From a bacterium (lineage in GTDB: Bacteria; Fidelibacterota; Marinisomatia; Marinisomatales; JAHJCW01), in NCBI GenBank assembly GCA_028282845.1, contig JANQGY010000005.1:257010-321009 (forward strand): 64,000 nt of DNA, written 5' to 3'. Below the pieces are notes generated by a model, which saw only the letters and a program-made list of their open reading frames with translations, ran no database searches and had not been told where the DNA came from. Shown one piece after another: positions 36,262 through 44,917 of the stretch (its first letter is position 1; the number at the start of each line of letters is the position of its first letter). The translations under genes and the position numbers were made by a program.

Positions 36262-37485
36262 TCAATTTACATTTCGTACTAATCGAACATAATTAAGAAT
36301 CCTTATGGCGTCACCTTGTGGCCCAAATCCGGTTGGATAATCATTAGGATTCCCTGTTTTTGGGTCACTGCGTTGAGCTCCGGCACCATGTACATCAATC
36401 CATGCCCCATTTATATATCCGAGCGCACGGCCGAAACAGACATACGCTGCTTTGTCAGGAGCAGGTCCGTCATAATGTGTTGTTGATGAATAGTAACAGG
36501 GGTAATCGGTTTCGCCAGCTTCGTTAAGTATCTCAGGGAAAGTAAATAAACTGGAGGTGGCAGCAAAATTTGTATAATCAGGCGATCGCGAGTAATCTAC
36601 AATACTTTGTAATTCCTTTACGTCCGGTAGGCGCTAATCATTGTACCCTAAATAGTTTTCAGTGTTCTTAGTTTGTGCATAGGCTAAAGCGTCTTCCCAA
36701 TTCATACCATCGGTACTACCGATAGTATCCCACATTAATCTGGTACTATTATCGGTGATGGTCCCATCGTCGTTATCAACAAAATCATTGTAACCGTAAT
36801 CAGTTCTACCACGCACTAATTTGATCTCGAAATCTTTGCTTGTAGGATAACCCTTTATCCTACCGTCAGCAAAATTTACACCGAACATTGTTTCATTCCC
36901 GTTCATGGTGGTCGAGGTATAGATTGTTTTTGTTGCATATTGAGAGTCAATATATCGTTCACCAAATTCGGTACCGAACCTGAAATCAAAATAGTCGGTA
37001 TTAATATATGGTACTGCAGATGATTCATCTAATCCGGTATAACCTGTAAACAGTATTAACGAATATAATTCTTTAATGGTGGGTAAGCGCCAATCATCAT
37101 AACCGGCTAAAGTACATGTATCAGCATAGGCTACACACCTATCATAAGTATATTTATTATCAAACAGTTCTTGTTGCCACATGAGTCTTGTTACCATATC
37201 GGTTACTGTTCCGTCTCCGTTATCTTCATAAAGCGGGTAATTTGAATCATTTTGAGCATCCTGTCCATAGAATTCTTCTCCCGCTGAAGGGGCTGCTATT
37301 TCTCTATAATTATCATAACATTGTTCTTGTCCCGTGCCTACAATTGGATAACCGGTGACATCAGGCGGGTTTTCGGCTGTATCATCTGAATCTGAAGAAG
37401 TAGTTGTCTCGGTACAAGCAGCTATAACTAAGAATACAATAGAAGTTAACCTAAATGTAATTTTTATTTTCTTGTAAATTCCAAT
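36262..37485 (-). pseudogene. DUF1566 (Lcl_C) lipoprotein with in-frame amber stop and no standard start
   Basis: The reading frame is open from about 37485 to a TGA at 36262-36264 except for one TAG at 36634-36636. It encodes a lipoprotein signal (VFLVIAAC), then two Lcl_C repeats with RLMW and DDWRLPTIKEL. At the second repeat the expected DWRLP reads D-stop-RLP, so the TAG replaces a conserved Trp (TGG to TAG). At the 5' end there is no ATG, GTG or TTG after the upstream TAA; the likely original start is ATA at 37465-37467. Downstream sequence is otherwise intact to NYVRLVRN, so the damage is recent, or readthrough occurs. An ATG at 37197 could give only a signal-less fragment. Confidence 0.75.
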
Positions 37486-37584
37486 TTATAAATTAGACAC
37501 TAAATAGTTAATAATGTTAATAAGTAATAATTATCTGTTAAGTTTTCGGTAGTTGATAAAACTGAAACCGTGATAGTTTCCACC

Positions 37585-38637
37585 ATGAAAAATCAATTGT
37601 CATTTGACCAAAAATATAATATCATTTTGGAGCGGGATACTTCTTACGAGAATATTTTTATAACAGCGGTAAAAACCACCGGAATATTTTGCCGAACAAG
37701 CTGTACAGCTCGCAAACCAAAAAAAGAGAATGTAGTGTTTTATGATAGTATAAGCGAAGCAATCCAAAACGGATACCGCCCCTGCAAGGTTTGCAAACCG
37801 ATGGAGATGGCATTGGAAACTCCGCAATATATTAAAGATATTATTAAAGAACTAAACAATAATCCCTTCCTTAAAATTAAGGATTATGATTTAATACAAA
37901 GAAGTATTGAGCCGAATACGATAAGACGCTGGTTCAAAAAGCATTATAATATGACCTTTCAAGCCTACCAAAGAATGCTTCGGGTGAATATCGCTTTTCA
38001 CAAGATATCAAAAGGTGAATCAATTACCAATACAGCGTTTGATCTTGGGTTTGAGTCGCTCAGCGGATTTAACAGCAGTTATAAAAAGATCATTGGTGAC
38101 GCGCCATCAAAAAGCGAATATAAAAATGTTATAAATATAATCAGAATTACAACACCGCTTGGGCCAATGTTTGGTGGAGCTACACAGAAGGGTATTTGCC
38201 TGTTTGAATTCACCAATCGAAAAATGCTTGAGACTGAGTTCAAGGATCTTAATAATAGACTTAATGCGGTCATTTTACCGGGCGAGAATGAACATTTAAT
38301 TCAATTAAAACAAGAGGTCGCAGAATATTTTAAGGGGGTAAGAAAAATATTCAGAGTCAATCTTGATGCCCCCGGAACCGAATTCCAACAATCCGTTTGG
38401 AAAATTCTGCGAAAAATACCGTATGGTAAAACTTGGTCATACCAGGATCAGGCAAACGAACTCGGCAAATCTAAAGCGGTTAGGGCGGTAGCAAATGCCA
38501 ACGGCCATAACCGTGTATCAATTATAATTCCCTGTCATCGAGTCATTGGGAGCGACGGAAGTCTAACCGGATATGGCGGTGGATTGGAACGCAAGAAGTG
38601 GTTATTGGATTTCGAGCGTAAGAATCTTAAGAATTAA
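37585..38637 (+). CDS. ada: Ada: methylphosphotriester sensor and O6-alkylguanine-DNA alkyltransferase
   Basis: A 350-residue full-length Ada. The N-terminal zinc domain has FCRTSC and CKVC with the four zinc Cys, one of which accepts methyl from phosphotriesters. The middle region (about 95-185) is an AraC-type helix-turn-helix (NTAFDLGFESLSGF). The C-terminal alkyltransferase has IIPCHRVIG with the acceptor Cys and GYGGGLERK. It repairs alkylated DNA and activates its own regulon. A GTG at 37570 is in frame; the ATG at 37585 is chosen. No alkA or alkB lies next to it. Confidence 0.93.
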   Translation: MKNQLSFDQKYNIILERDTSYENIFITAVKTTGIFCRTSCTARKPKKENVVFYDSISEAIQNGYRPCKVCKPMEMALETPQYIKDIIKELNNNPFLKIKDYDLIQRSIEPNTIRRWFKKHYNMTFQAYQRMLRVNIAFHKISKGESITNTAFDLGFESLSGFNSSYKKIIGDAPSKSEYKNVINIIRITTPLGPMFGGATQKGICLFEFTNRKMLETEFKDLNNRLNAVILPGENEHLIQLKQEVAEYFKGVRKIFRVNLDAPGTEFQQSVWKILRKIPYGKTWSYQDQANELGKSKAVRAVANANGHNRVSIIIPCHRVIGSDGSLTGYGGGLERKKWLLDFERKNLKN

Positions 38638-38718
38638 AAATCTGCCATTAATTAGATAACAAATATTTCCAATCATCTTAGTAAATTTTAGTCCTTTCAA
38701 TACTTACGTAGGATATAT

Positions 38719-39930
38719 ATGGACTATAATCTACTTGATATAGCTAAACAATATCTAAATGTACTATGCGTTCAGATTAATGACCGTAGTGTTGGAAGTG
38801 TTGGTAACAGAGAAGCCACAAAATATTTCAAAAAGATTCTTGAATCGCACAAGTGCGAAATCGAGACACAGGAATTTAGTGCCCTAGATTGGTTTGACGG
38901 AGGGGCGAAACTGTCAATTGACAATAAGACATTTAAAGTATATGTAAGTCCCTACTCGATCGGTTGCGATGTAGAGCAAAAGTTAGTTGTTGTTAATAGC
39001 TATGATGAGCTCGTTAATAAGGAGATTACAGATCAGATTATTTTGTTAAGGGGTGATATTGCAAAAGAACAATTAATGCCAAAGAATTTTGTGTTTTATA
39101 ATCCTGATGAACACAAAAAAATTATATCAGTTCTGGAAGACAAACAACCGTTGGCAATTATTTGTGCAACAGGTCGAAATGCCGCCTTAGCCGGAGGAGT
39201 ATATCCTTTCCCGTTAATTGAAGATGGTGATTTTGATATTCCGTCAGTTTACATGACGGAGGAGGGAGGAGCAAAATTATTAAAACTAGAAGGGGGAATA
39301 GCACATCTAAAGTCATCATCAGAGCGGATCAATAGTAAGGGATATAATGTAATTGGAAAAATCGGTTATAATATAAATGAAAGAATATTAGTAACTGCTC
39401 ATATAGATGCTAAGAAAGGAATCCCCGGTGCAATTGATAATGCTACCGGAGTAGTGATTTTATTATTACTGGCAAAATTGTTACAGGAATATCGAGGTGA
39501 CAAGCAAATTGAATTAATAGCATTTAATGGAGAGGACTATTATGCTGTTCACGGTCAAATGCTTTATTTAAAGAATTTAAACAATAGATTCGATCAAATT
39601 TATCTGAACATTAATATTGATGGTGCCGGATATTTCGAAGGTGATTCGGCATTTTCTTACTATGGATTAGATAATCACCTTAAAAAGATAGTGGATTCTA
39701 CAATAATGAAAAACTCAGGTATATCAGAAGGGGAACAGTGGGTACAAGGTGACCATAGCATGTTTACGCAACATGGATGTAAGGCAATCGCAGTGTCTTC
39801 AAAATGGTTTACAGATAATGTTGATACGCAAACAATAACGCACACACCAAAAGATAATATCGAAATTGTAGAACCTGAAAAATTAGTTGAAATCGTGCAT
39901 GCTCTTTTTGATATCGTTAAAAAGTTATAA
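38719..39930 (+). CDS. M28-family zinc aminopeptidase-like protein
   Basis: 403 residues. The catalytic C-terminal half holds the M28 ligands in order: His in TAHIDAKKG, Asp in AIDNATG, the Glu pair in FNGEDYY, Asp in NIDGAG and a final His in THTPKDN. A PA-like insert occupies about 75-190. No signal peptide is seen, so it is probably cytoplasmic, unlike many secreted M28 enzymes. AGGA precedes the ATG by 6 bases. It is followed 30 bases later by a transporter, perhaps cotranscribed; peptide salvage is a plausible joint role. Confidence 0.82.
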   Translation: MDYNLLDIAKQYLNVLCVQINDRSVGSVGNREATKYFKKILESHKCEIETQEFSALDWFDGGAKLSIDNKTFKVYVSPYSIGCDVEQKLVVVNSYDELVNKEITDQIILLRGDIAKEQLMPKNFVFYNPDEHKKIISVLEDKQPLAIICATGRNAALAGGVYPFPLIEDGDFDIPSVYMTEEGGAKLLKLEGGIAHLKSSSERINSKGYNVIGKIGYNINERILVTAHIDAKKGIPGAIDNATGVVILLLLAKLLQEYRGDKQIELIAFNGEDYYAVHGQMLYLKNLNNRFDQIYLNINIDGAGYFEGDSAFSYYGLDNHLKKIVDSTIMKNSGISEGEQWVQGDHSMFTQHGCKAIAVSSKWFTDNVDTQTITHTPKDNIEIVEPEKLVEIVHALFDIVKKL

Positions 39931-39960
39931 AATTATTGCAAAGTTCCAACGAGGACAAAT

Positions 39961-41091
39961 TTGAGAAATATTGCTAAAGATCCGATGTTTCGCTTCTTAG
40001 CGATCCTTTCAATCGCAGCCACCGTAGGATTACAAGCTTGGCGTACATTATTCAATAATTTTGCTGTTGAGATTGTCCATTTGGATGGTAACCATATCGG
40101 GATTATCCAATCGGTTAGAGAAATCCCCGGCTTTTTAGCGCTTTTGGTGATATATATAATTTTAATAATTAAAGAACACAGATTATCCGCGCTGTCAATC
40201 GCTATATTAGGAATTGGTGTAGGCTTAACCGGTTACTTCCCATCGTATATTGGTCTTATTCTCACTACTATGATTATGAGTTTTGGGTTTCACTATTTTG
40301 AAACGAATAATCAATCTTTGACGTTACAGTATTTTGATAAAAATGCATCACCGTTAGTCATCGGAAAATTGCGCAGTTACGGTGCCGCAACGAATATTGC
40401 CGTGGGTATATTCATCTTTTTAGTTAGCTACATCTTATCTTACAAATCCACCTATGTCTTCGTGGGCATTTTAATATTATTGGCTGGAATTTGGGGTTTT
40501 TATCAGAATCCAACGCGCGCGGGAATGCCGGTTCAGCATAAGAAAATGATCCTTAGAAGTAAATATTGGCTTTATTACGCTTTAACATTCATGTCAGGTG
40601 CACGTCGTCAAATATTTGTAGCTTTTGCGGTTTTCTTATTAGTTAAGAAATTTGCTTTTTCTATTCAAGAGATAACGTTGCTGTTCGTATTAAATAATGC
40701 TGTTAATTATTTTTTAAATCCACTAATTGGTAAAGGGATAGTAAAATTTGGCGAGCGCAAGATGTTATCCGTTGAATACTTTAGTCTGATTCTTGTATTT
40801 ATCGGCTATGCTTTTGTGGAGTCGAAAATGATCATAGCTGTATTATATATTCTAGATCACATTTTCTTTAATTTCTCAATGGGCATAAAAACCTATTTTC
40901 AAAAGATAGGTGATGAGAAGGACATTGCTCCAAGCATGGCTGTTGGTTTCACAATAAATCATATTGCGGCAGTCGTTATTCCGGCAATTGGTGGATTGAT
41001 GTGGATTGTTGATTATCGGATTCCGTTTATTGCGGGTGCTGTTATGAGTGGAATATCCTTGACGTTGGTACAATTCATAAGAAACCGATAA
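39961..41091 (+). CDS. Major facilitator superfamily transporter
   Basis: 376 residues with about 11-12 hydrophobic segments. The first half has a conserved GIIQSVREIPGFLA loop and a Gly-rich helix IGVGLTGYF. The middle loop carries RAGMPVQHKKM. The start is a TTG with a strong GAGGA 8 bases upstream; no in-frame ATG lies at the N terminus. The substrate cannot be predicted. Being 30 bases after the M28 peptidase, it may export or import peptides or amino acids. Confidence 0.83.
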   Translation: MRNIAKDPMFRFLAILSIAATVGLQAWRTLFNNFAVEIVHLDGNHIGIIQSVREIPGFLALLVIYIILIIKEHRLSALSIAILGIGVGLTGYFPSYIGLILTTMIMSFGFHYFETNNQSLTLQYFDKNASPLVIGKLRSYGAATNIAVGIFIFLVSYILSYKSTYVFVGILILLAGIWGFYQNPTRAGMPVQHKKMILRSKYWLYYALTFMSGARRQIFVAFAVFLLVKKFAFSIQEITLLFVLNNAVNYFLNPLIGKGIVKFGERKMLSVEYFSLILVFIGYAFVESKMIIAVLYILDHIFFNFSMGIKTYFQKIGDEKDIAPSMAVGFTINHIAAVVIPAIGGLMWIVDYRIPFIAGAVMSGISLTLVQFIRNR

Positions 41092-41159
41092 GCCAAAATA
41101 TTTAAGTATTCGTAAATTTCAACAATATTTTATAATTAATTGTATATGGGAGATTATTT

Positions 41160-41978
41160 ATGAAAAATCGCAATATAACATTATTATTAATTTTAATTTT
41201 TATTATAACAGCCTGTTCACGTGTTTTGATTTCTAACCGAAGGCAGCTTGCCCTTATACCTAATTCTTCAATGTTGGAGATGAGTTTTGATCAATACGGA
41301 CAATTTTTAGAAGACAATTCAATGAGTGCCGATGAAAAGAATACGGAAATGGTTAAACGGGTGGGGAAAAATATTCAGAGTGCTGTGGAACGCTATTTTA
41401 TTGAAAACGGATTGGAGGATGAACTGCAAAATTATGAGTGGGAATTTAATCTTGTTGAGAGCAATGAGGTAAATGCCTGGTGCATGCCCGGCGGGAAAGT
41501 TGTTTTTTACACCGGTATTTTACCGTTAACGAGAGATGAAAATGGATTAGCAGTGGTTATGGGACATGAGATTGCCCACGCCATTGCCGATCATGGTAAT
41601 GAAAGGATGAGTCAAGGTTTAATTGCTCAACTCGGGGGAGTTGCTTTGTCAGTTGCACTTAGTGAAAAACCTGAAGAAACACAACAATTATGGATGACCG
41701 CTTTTGGTGCCGGAGCGCAATTGGGTGTATTATTACCCTTTAGCCGATTGCACGAAAGTGAAGCCGATCATTTAGGATTAATTTTCATGGCAATGGCGGG
41801 GTATAATCCCAATCATGCCATTTCGTTTTGGCGCAGAATGTCGGAATATAAGGGTGGTGAAGCTCCTGCGGAATTTCTTAGTACTCATCCATCAGATGGA
41901 ACAAGAATTGCTGATATTGAACAATTGCTACCTGAAGCTATAAAATATTTTGAGGCATCAAAGGCAAAATTGAACTGA
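41160..41978 (+). CDS. M48-family zinc metalloprotease lipoprotein
   Basis: 272 residues. A lipoprotein signal (ILIFIITACS) is followed by an M48 domain with the zinc motif HEIAHAIADH (about residues 135-144), the third-ligand region ESEADHLGL and STHPSDGTRI near the C terminus. This is the BepA/LoiP/YcaL style of periplasmic chaperone-protease that helps quality control of outer-membrane proteins. GGGAGA precedes the start. It is a single gene between the transporter and a terminator shared with mscL. Confidence 0.9.
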   Translation: MKNRNITLLLILIFIITACSRVLISNRRQLALIPNSSMLEMSFDQYGQFLEDNSMSADEKNTEMVKRVGKNIQSAVERYFIENGLEDELQNYEWEFNLVESNEVNAWCMPGGKVVFYTGILPLTRDENGLAVVMGHEIAHAIADHGNERMSQGLIAQLGGVALSVALSEKPEETQQLWMTAFGAGAQLGVLLPFSRLHESEADHLGLIFMAMAGYNPNHAISFWRRMSEYKGGEAPAEFLSTHPSDGTRIADIEQLLPEAIKYFEASKAKLN

Positions 41979-41992
41979 TTTTATAAAAACTA

Positions 41993-42017
41993 AAAAAGGG
42001 CGCATAAGCACCCTTTT
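41993..42017. terminator. Bidirectional terminator
   Basis: A-rich tract, GGGCGC/GCACCC stem with one mismatch and ATAA loop, then CCCTTTT. It separates the convergent protease and mscL genes. Confidence 0.7.
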
Positions 42018-42036
42018 CAAATCATAGTTGTTATAT

Positions 42037-42435
42037 TTATTTTTTTAGGGAGTCTCTGATCTCTCTGAGTAATAAAACTTCTTCACTCGGTTTGGGAGGT
42101 GACGCTGGTTTCTTTTCTTCCTTTTGCTTAGCTTGGTTAATTCCTTTGACAACAATAAATATCGCAAAAGCGATAATTACAAAATCAATTAATGTATTTA
42201 TAAATATACCGTAATTAATTGATACAGCCTCAGCCGTTTCAGTTGCTTCTTTAATCACCCAAATGAAATTGGAGAAATCAATACCACCGAGCAACATTCC
42301 AATTGGCGGCATGATGACATCGCTAACGAAGGAAGAAACAATTTTGCCAAACGCAGCGCCGATTATAATGCCAATTGCCATGTCCATAACATTACCTTTA
42401 ACAGCGAAGGTCTTAAACTCCTTTATCATTCCCAT
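42037..42435 (-). CDS. mscL: Large-conductance mechanosensitive channel MscL
   Basis: 132 residues. The N-terminal helix and TM1 are [27 protein letters not shown], with the pore-lining Gly/Ala pattern. [13 protein letters not shown] closes TM1, a periplasmic loop follows, TM2 is about 75-98, and the charged C-terminal bundle ends LREIRDSL. The inner-membrane channel opens under hypo-osmotic tension. It is a monocistronic gene with a good ribosome site GGAG upstream. Confidence 0.95.
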   Translation of the reverse strand: MGMIKEFKTFAVKGNVMDMAIGIIIGAAFGKIVSSFVSDVIMPPIGMLLGGIDFSNFIWVIKEATETAEAVSINYGIFINTLIDFVIIAFAIFIVVKGINQAKQKEEKKPASPPKPSEEVLLLREIRDSLKK

Positions 42436-42552
42436 ATTGGTCTCCTTTTTATTTTTAATTCAAATAAATTTAACATTTAAACGGATAATATCTAAATTTC
42501 AATTTAATTAGTAATTATTTGCAGTCAATTTCATTAAAAATACAAAAACAAT

Positions 42553-43029
42553 ATGAAAGTAATTTTCTTAGATATTGACGGAGTTTTAGTAACAAGAAAT
42601 TCCATTAAGTATCAACACTTGAACCATCCGAATGAGCCGGATACGCTTTTTAGTCAAAAAGCCGTTAAAAATTTGAATAAGCTTATTCGCTTAACAAATG
42701 CTAAAATTGTGATTAGTTCAACATGGCGGTTGTTTCACTCTTTAGCTGACCTTAAAAAAATATTTAAGAAACAAGGTATTAAAGGTGACATAATTTCTAC
42801 GACAAGCGTTGAAAGGGCAACGGTCGAAGAGGATATTCCGCGCGGCAAAAAAATTACCGATTGGTTAGAACAACATCCTGAAGTTGAACAATATGTAGTA
42901 ATTGATGATGATGTAAAGGCTGATTGTATTCAGTTTCATCCCTTTAATTGTGTGGAAACATCGTATAAGCGTGGTTTTGCACCCGAAGAGGGATTTAATG
43001 AAGCACTGGCGATCTTACTTGAAAAGTGA
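42553..43029 (+). CDS. HAD-like phosphatase domain protein (HAD_SAK-like)
   Basis: 158 residues. The HAD motif I is FLDIDGVL (nucleophile Asp), motif II Ser/Thr is in IVISSTWR and motif IV acidic residues are in VVIDDDVKAD. The insert after motif I and the SSTWR pattern match the family of HAD domains seen in RNA-repair-associated and many stand-alone proteins. The substrate is unknown. No operon partner; 198 bases follow with no gene. Confidence 0.78.
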   Translation: MKVIFLDIDGVLVTRNSIKYQHLNHPNEPDTLFSQKAVKNLNKLIRLTNAKIVISSTWRLFHSLADLKKIFKKQGIKGDIISTTSVERATVEEDIPRGKKITDWLEQHPEVEQYVVIDDDVKADCIQFHPFNCVETSYKRGFAPEEGFNEALAILLEK

Positions 43030-43227
43030 GCATATAAATAAGTACGAATGCTGTTTAGTAGAACATGTTTGTTATATGTAATAAGCAAATCAAGAACTAA
43101 CATTACCAAGCTCAAATATCATTTTATTAAACTGAATTAATTGTTATAATTGCATCTGAAAAGTCCTTGCAAATTAATTATTTGTATAAAGATTTTGGAT
43201 TAAGCTAACATAATTAAGGAGATACAC

Positions 43228-43410
43228 ATGAAATATATTTCAATTATTTTGAGTTTATTATTGGTGCTTTCTTTTGTCGGTTGCAACAAGGATAAAGAAG
43301 CAACCGATTTGAAGGAAACCACTAATGAAGCAGTTGAAGAAGCCAATGAAATGACCGATGAAGTGATGGAAGGAATCGAAGAAGCAGTAGAAGAAGTTTC
43401 CGGGCATTAA
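43228..43410 (+). CDS. Small acidic lipoprotein
   Basis: 60 residues: a lipoprotein signal ending SFVGC at residue 19, then a 40-residue tail that is mostly Glu, Ala, Val and Thr in a helical pattern (NEAVEEANEMTDEVMEGIEEAVEEV). AAGGAG lies 8 bases upstream of the ATG, so it is a real gene despite its size. A strong terminator follows. It resembles small entericidin-like or Lpp-like lipoproteins only in general form; function unknown. The zinc transporter gene comes next. Confidence 0.7.
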   Translation: MKYISIILSLLLVLSFVGCNKDKEATDLKETTNEAVEEANEMTDEVMEGIEEAVEEVSGH

Positions 43411-43427
43411 TAGTATTGACATTTTTA

Positions 43428-43465
43428 AAAAAGGGAAAGGTAATTTAGTCTTTCCCTTTTTATTT
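43428..43465 (+). terminator. Intrinsic terminator
   Basis: AAAAAGGGAAAG (43428-43439) pairs with CTTTCCCTTTTT (43450-43461), 12 bp with T tract. It ends the small lipoprotein transcript 12 bases before the zinc transporter start. Confidence 0.85.
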
Positions 43466-43476
43466 TCAGCTATAAA

Positions 43477-44283
43477 ATGAGTACTGAAAATTTTGCGTTA
43501 GCGATTGGCTTAACTGTGTTTGCCGGGCTCTCAACAGGAGTTGGAAGCACAATGGCTTTTCTTTCAAAGAGTTTTAATCCAAAATTCTTAGCAGGATCCT
43601 TGGGCTTTTCAGCCGGTGTAATGATCTATGTATCTTTTATTGAAATTTTTGTCAAAGCAAAAGATTCCCTGGCAGTATTGTACGGCGTGAAACAAGGCTA
43701 TTGGTTTACGGCTATTGCTTTTTTCAGCGGTATTGCCCTAATTGCATTTATTGATTGGTTGGTTCCTTCTTCTGAGAATCCCCATGAGTTTAAGAATATT
43801 GAAAAGGTGGGTACTGGTCAGGATCAAAATCAAAAATTGATGCGGATGGGTGTTTTTTCCGCTTTGGCGATTGCAATTCACAATTTTCCGGAAGGATTAG
43901 CGACTTTTATCGGCACCTTGCAAGATCCGGCACTTGGCATCAGTATCGCAATCGCCATTGCGATACACAACATACCGGAAGGAATTGCTGTTTCCGTACC
44001 GATTTACTATGCCACCAAAAACCGTAAAAAAGCTTTTTATTATTCTTTTTTATCGGGACTGGCAGAACCAATCGGTGCAATTATCGGTTATTTTTTATTA
44101 ATCAAATTTTTCAGTGATGCCATTTTCGGGATTGTCTTTGCCTCAGTAGCGGGAATAATGGTTTATATCTCATTGGATGAACTATTGCCTACTGCTGAAG
44201 AATACGGCGAACATCATGTGGCAATAATCGGCTTAATAGCCGGCATGGTGGTGATGGCTTTGAGTTTACTATTATTTGTCTAA
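43477..44283 (+). CDS. zupT: ZIP-family metal transporter (ZupT-like)
   Basis: 268 residues with eight hydrophobic segments. The metal-site motifs HNFPEGLATF (helix IV) and HNIPEGIAVSVP (helix V) are typical of ZupT, which imports zinc and, less specifically, iron, manganese and cobalt. EPIGAIIGYFLL and SLDELLPTAEEYGEHH also match. The start lies 16 bases after the preceding terminator, so its promoter must overlap that hairpin or the terminator must be leaky. Bacterioferritin follows. Confidence 0.9.
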   Translation: MSTENFALAIGLTVFAGLSTGVGSTMAFLSKSFNPKFLAGSLGFSAGVMIYVSFIEIFVKAKDSLAVLYGVKQGYWFTAIAFFSGIALIAFIDWLVPSSENPHEFKNIEKVGTGQDQNQKLMRMGVFSALAIAIHNFPEGLATFIGTLQDPALGISIAIAIAIHNIPEGIAVSVPIYYATKNRKKAFYYSFLSGLAEPIGAIIGYFLLIKFFSDAIFGIVFASVAGIMVYISLDELLPTAEEYGEHHVAIIGLIAGMVVMALSLLLFV

Positions 44284-44344
44284 CTATTTTTTCGATAAAA
44301 ACTGTAAATTTGCAAACAAGAATTAATCAAAAAAGGATCGTTTA

Positions 44345-44842
44345 ATGAAAGAAAAAAGTATTGAGTTGTTAAATAAAGCAATAGCTGACGAATTAACCGC
44401 CGTACATCAATATATGTATTTTCATTTTCACTGTGATGACCAAGGATATGATCTGTTGGCCAGTTTGTTCAAGCGCACCTCCATTGATGAAATGCGTCAC
44501 GTTGAGATATTGGCCGAGAGAATATTATTCTTAAAAGGCGAAGTTGAAATGAAACCGGCGATGGATGTTAAAAAGATCCACGACGTAAAAGAGATGCTCG
44601 TACTTGGCGCCCAAATGGAAAAAGAAAGTGCCAAGGATTATAACGATTGGGCAAACGAATGCGCCAAGAATGCTGATTCGGTATCCAAAAAGATATTTGA
44701 AGGCTTAGTGGAAGACGAAGAAATACATTTTGATCAATATGAAATTGAAATGGAAAATATGGAGAAATTTGGAGATTCCTATTTGGCATTGCAGTCAATT
44801 GAGCGGAGTAAAGCCGTATCAAGTGGTGGCTCCACCGAGTAA
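44345..44842 (+). CDS. bfr: Bacterioferritin
   Basis: 165 residues, a four-helix iron-storage subunit. The ferroxidase ligands are Glu18 (DELTAVHQY), Glu51 and His54 (DEMRHVE), Glu94 (EKESAKDY) and Glu/His in DEEIHFD. Met52 in EMRH is the haem-binding position of bacterioferritin. It oxidises Fe(II) and stores it as ferric mineral. AAAGGA precedes the ATG. Placement next to a ZIP metal importer fits metal homeostasis. Confidence 0.88.
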   Translation: MKEKSIELLNKAIADELTAVHQYMYFHFHCDDQGYDLLASLFKRTSIDEMRHVEILAERILFLKGEVEMKPAMDVKKIHDVKEMLVLGAQMEKESAKDYNDWANECAKNADSVSKKIFEGLVEDEEIHFDQYEIEMENMEKFGDSYLALQSIERSKAVSSGGSTE

Positions 44843-44864
44843 TTTTAATATTACAGTAATAATA

Positions 44865-44893
44865 AAAAACACCGCTAATGATAGCGGTGTTTT
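44865..44893. terminator. Bidirectional terminator
   Basis: AAAAACACCGCTA-ATGA-TAGCGGTGTTTTTTT, a 12-13 bp stem with T tracts on both strands, between convergent bacterioferritin and the peptidase gene. Confidence 0.9.
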
Positions 44894-44917
44894 TTTATAC
44901 ATGTAAGTTTCTGTTAT

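Noticed and set aside
36634-37197. A complete short DUF1566 protein starting at the ATG at 37197
   Set aside because: The frame continues upstream into a lipoprotein signal and downstream past one TAG into more Lcl_C sequence, so this is a fragment of a larger broken gene.
43030-43227. Possible small RNA or gene in the gap before the small lipoprotein
   Set aside because: No ORF with a ribosome site, no clear hairpin or terminator other than AT-rich leader sequence.
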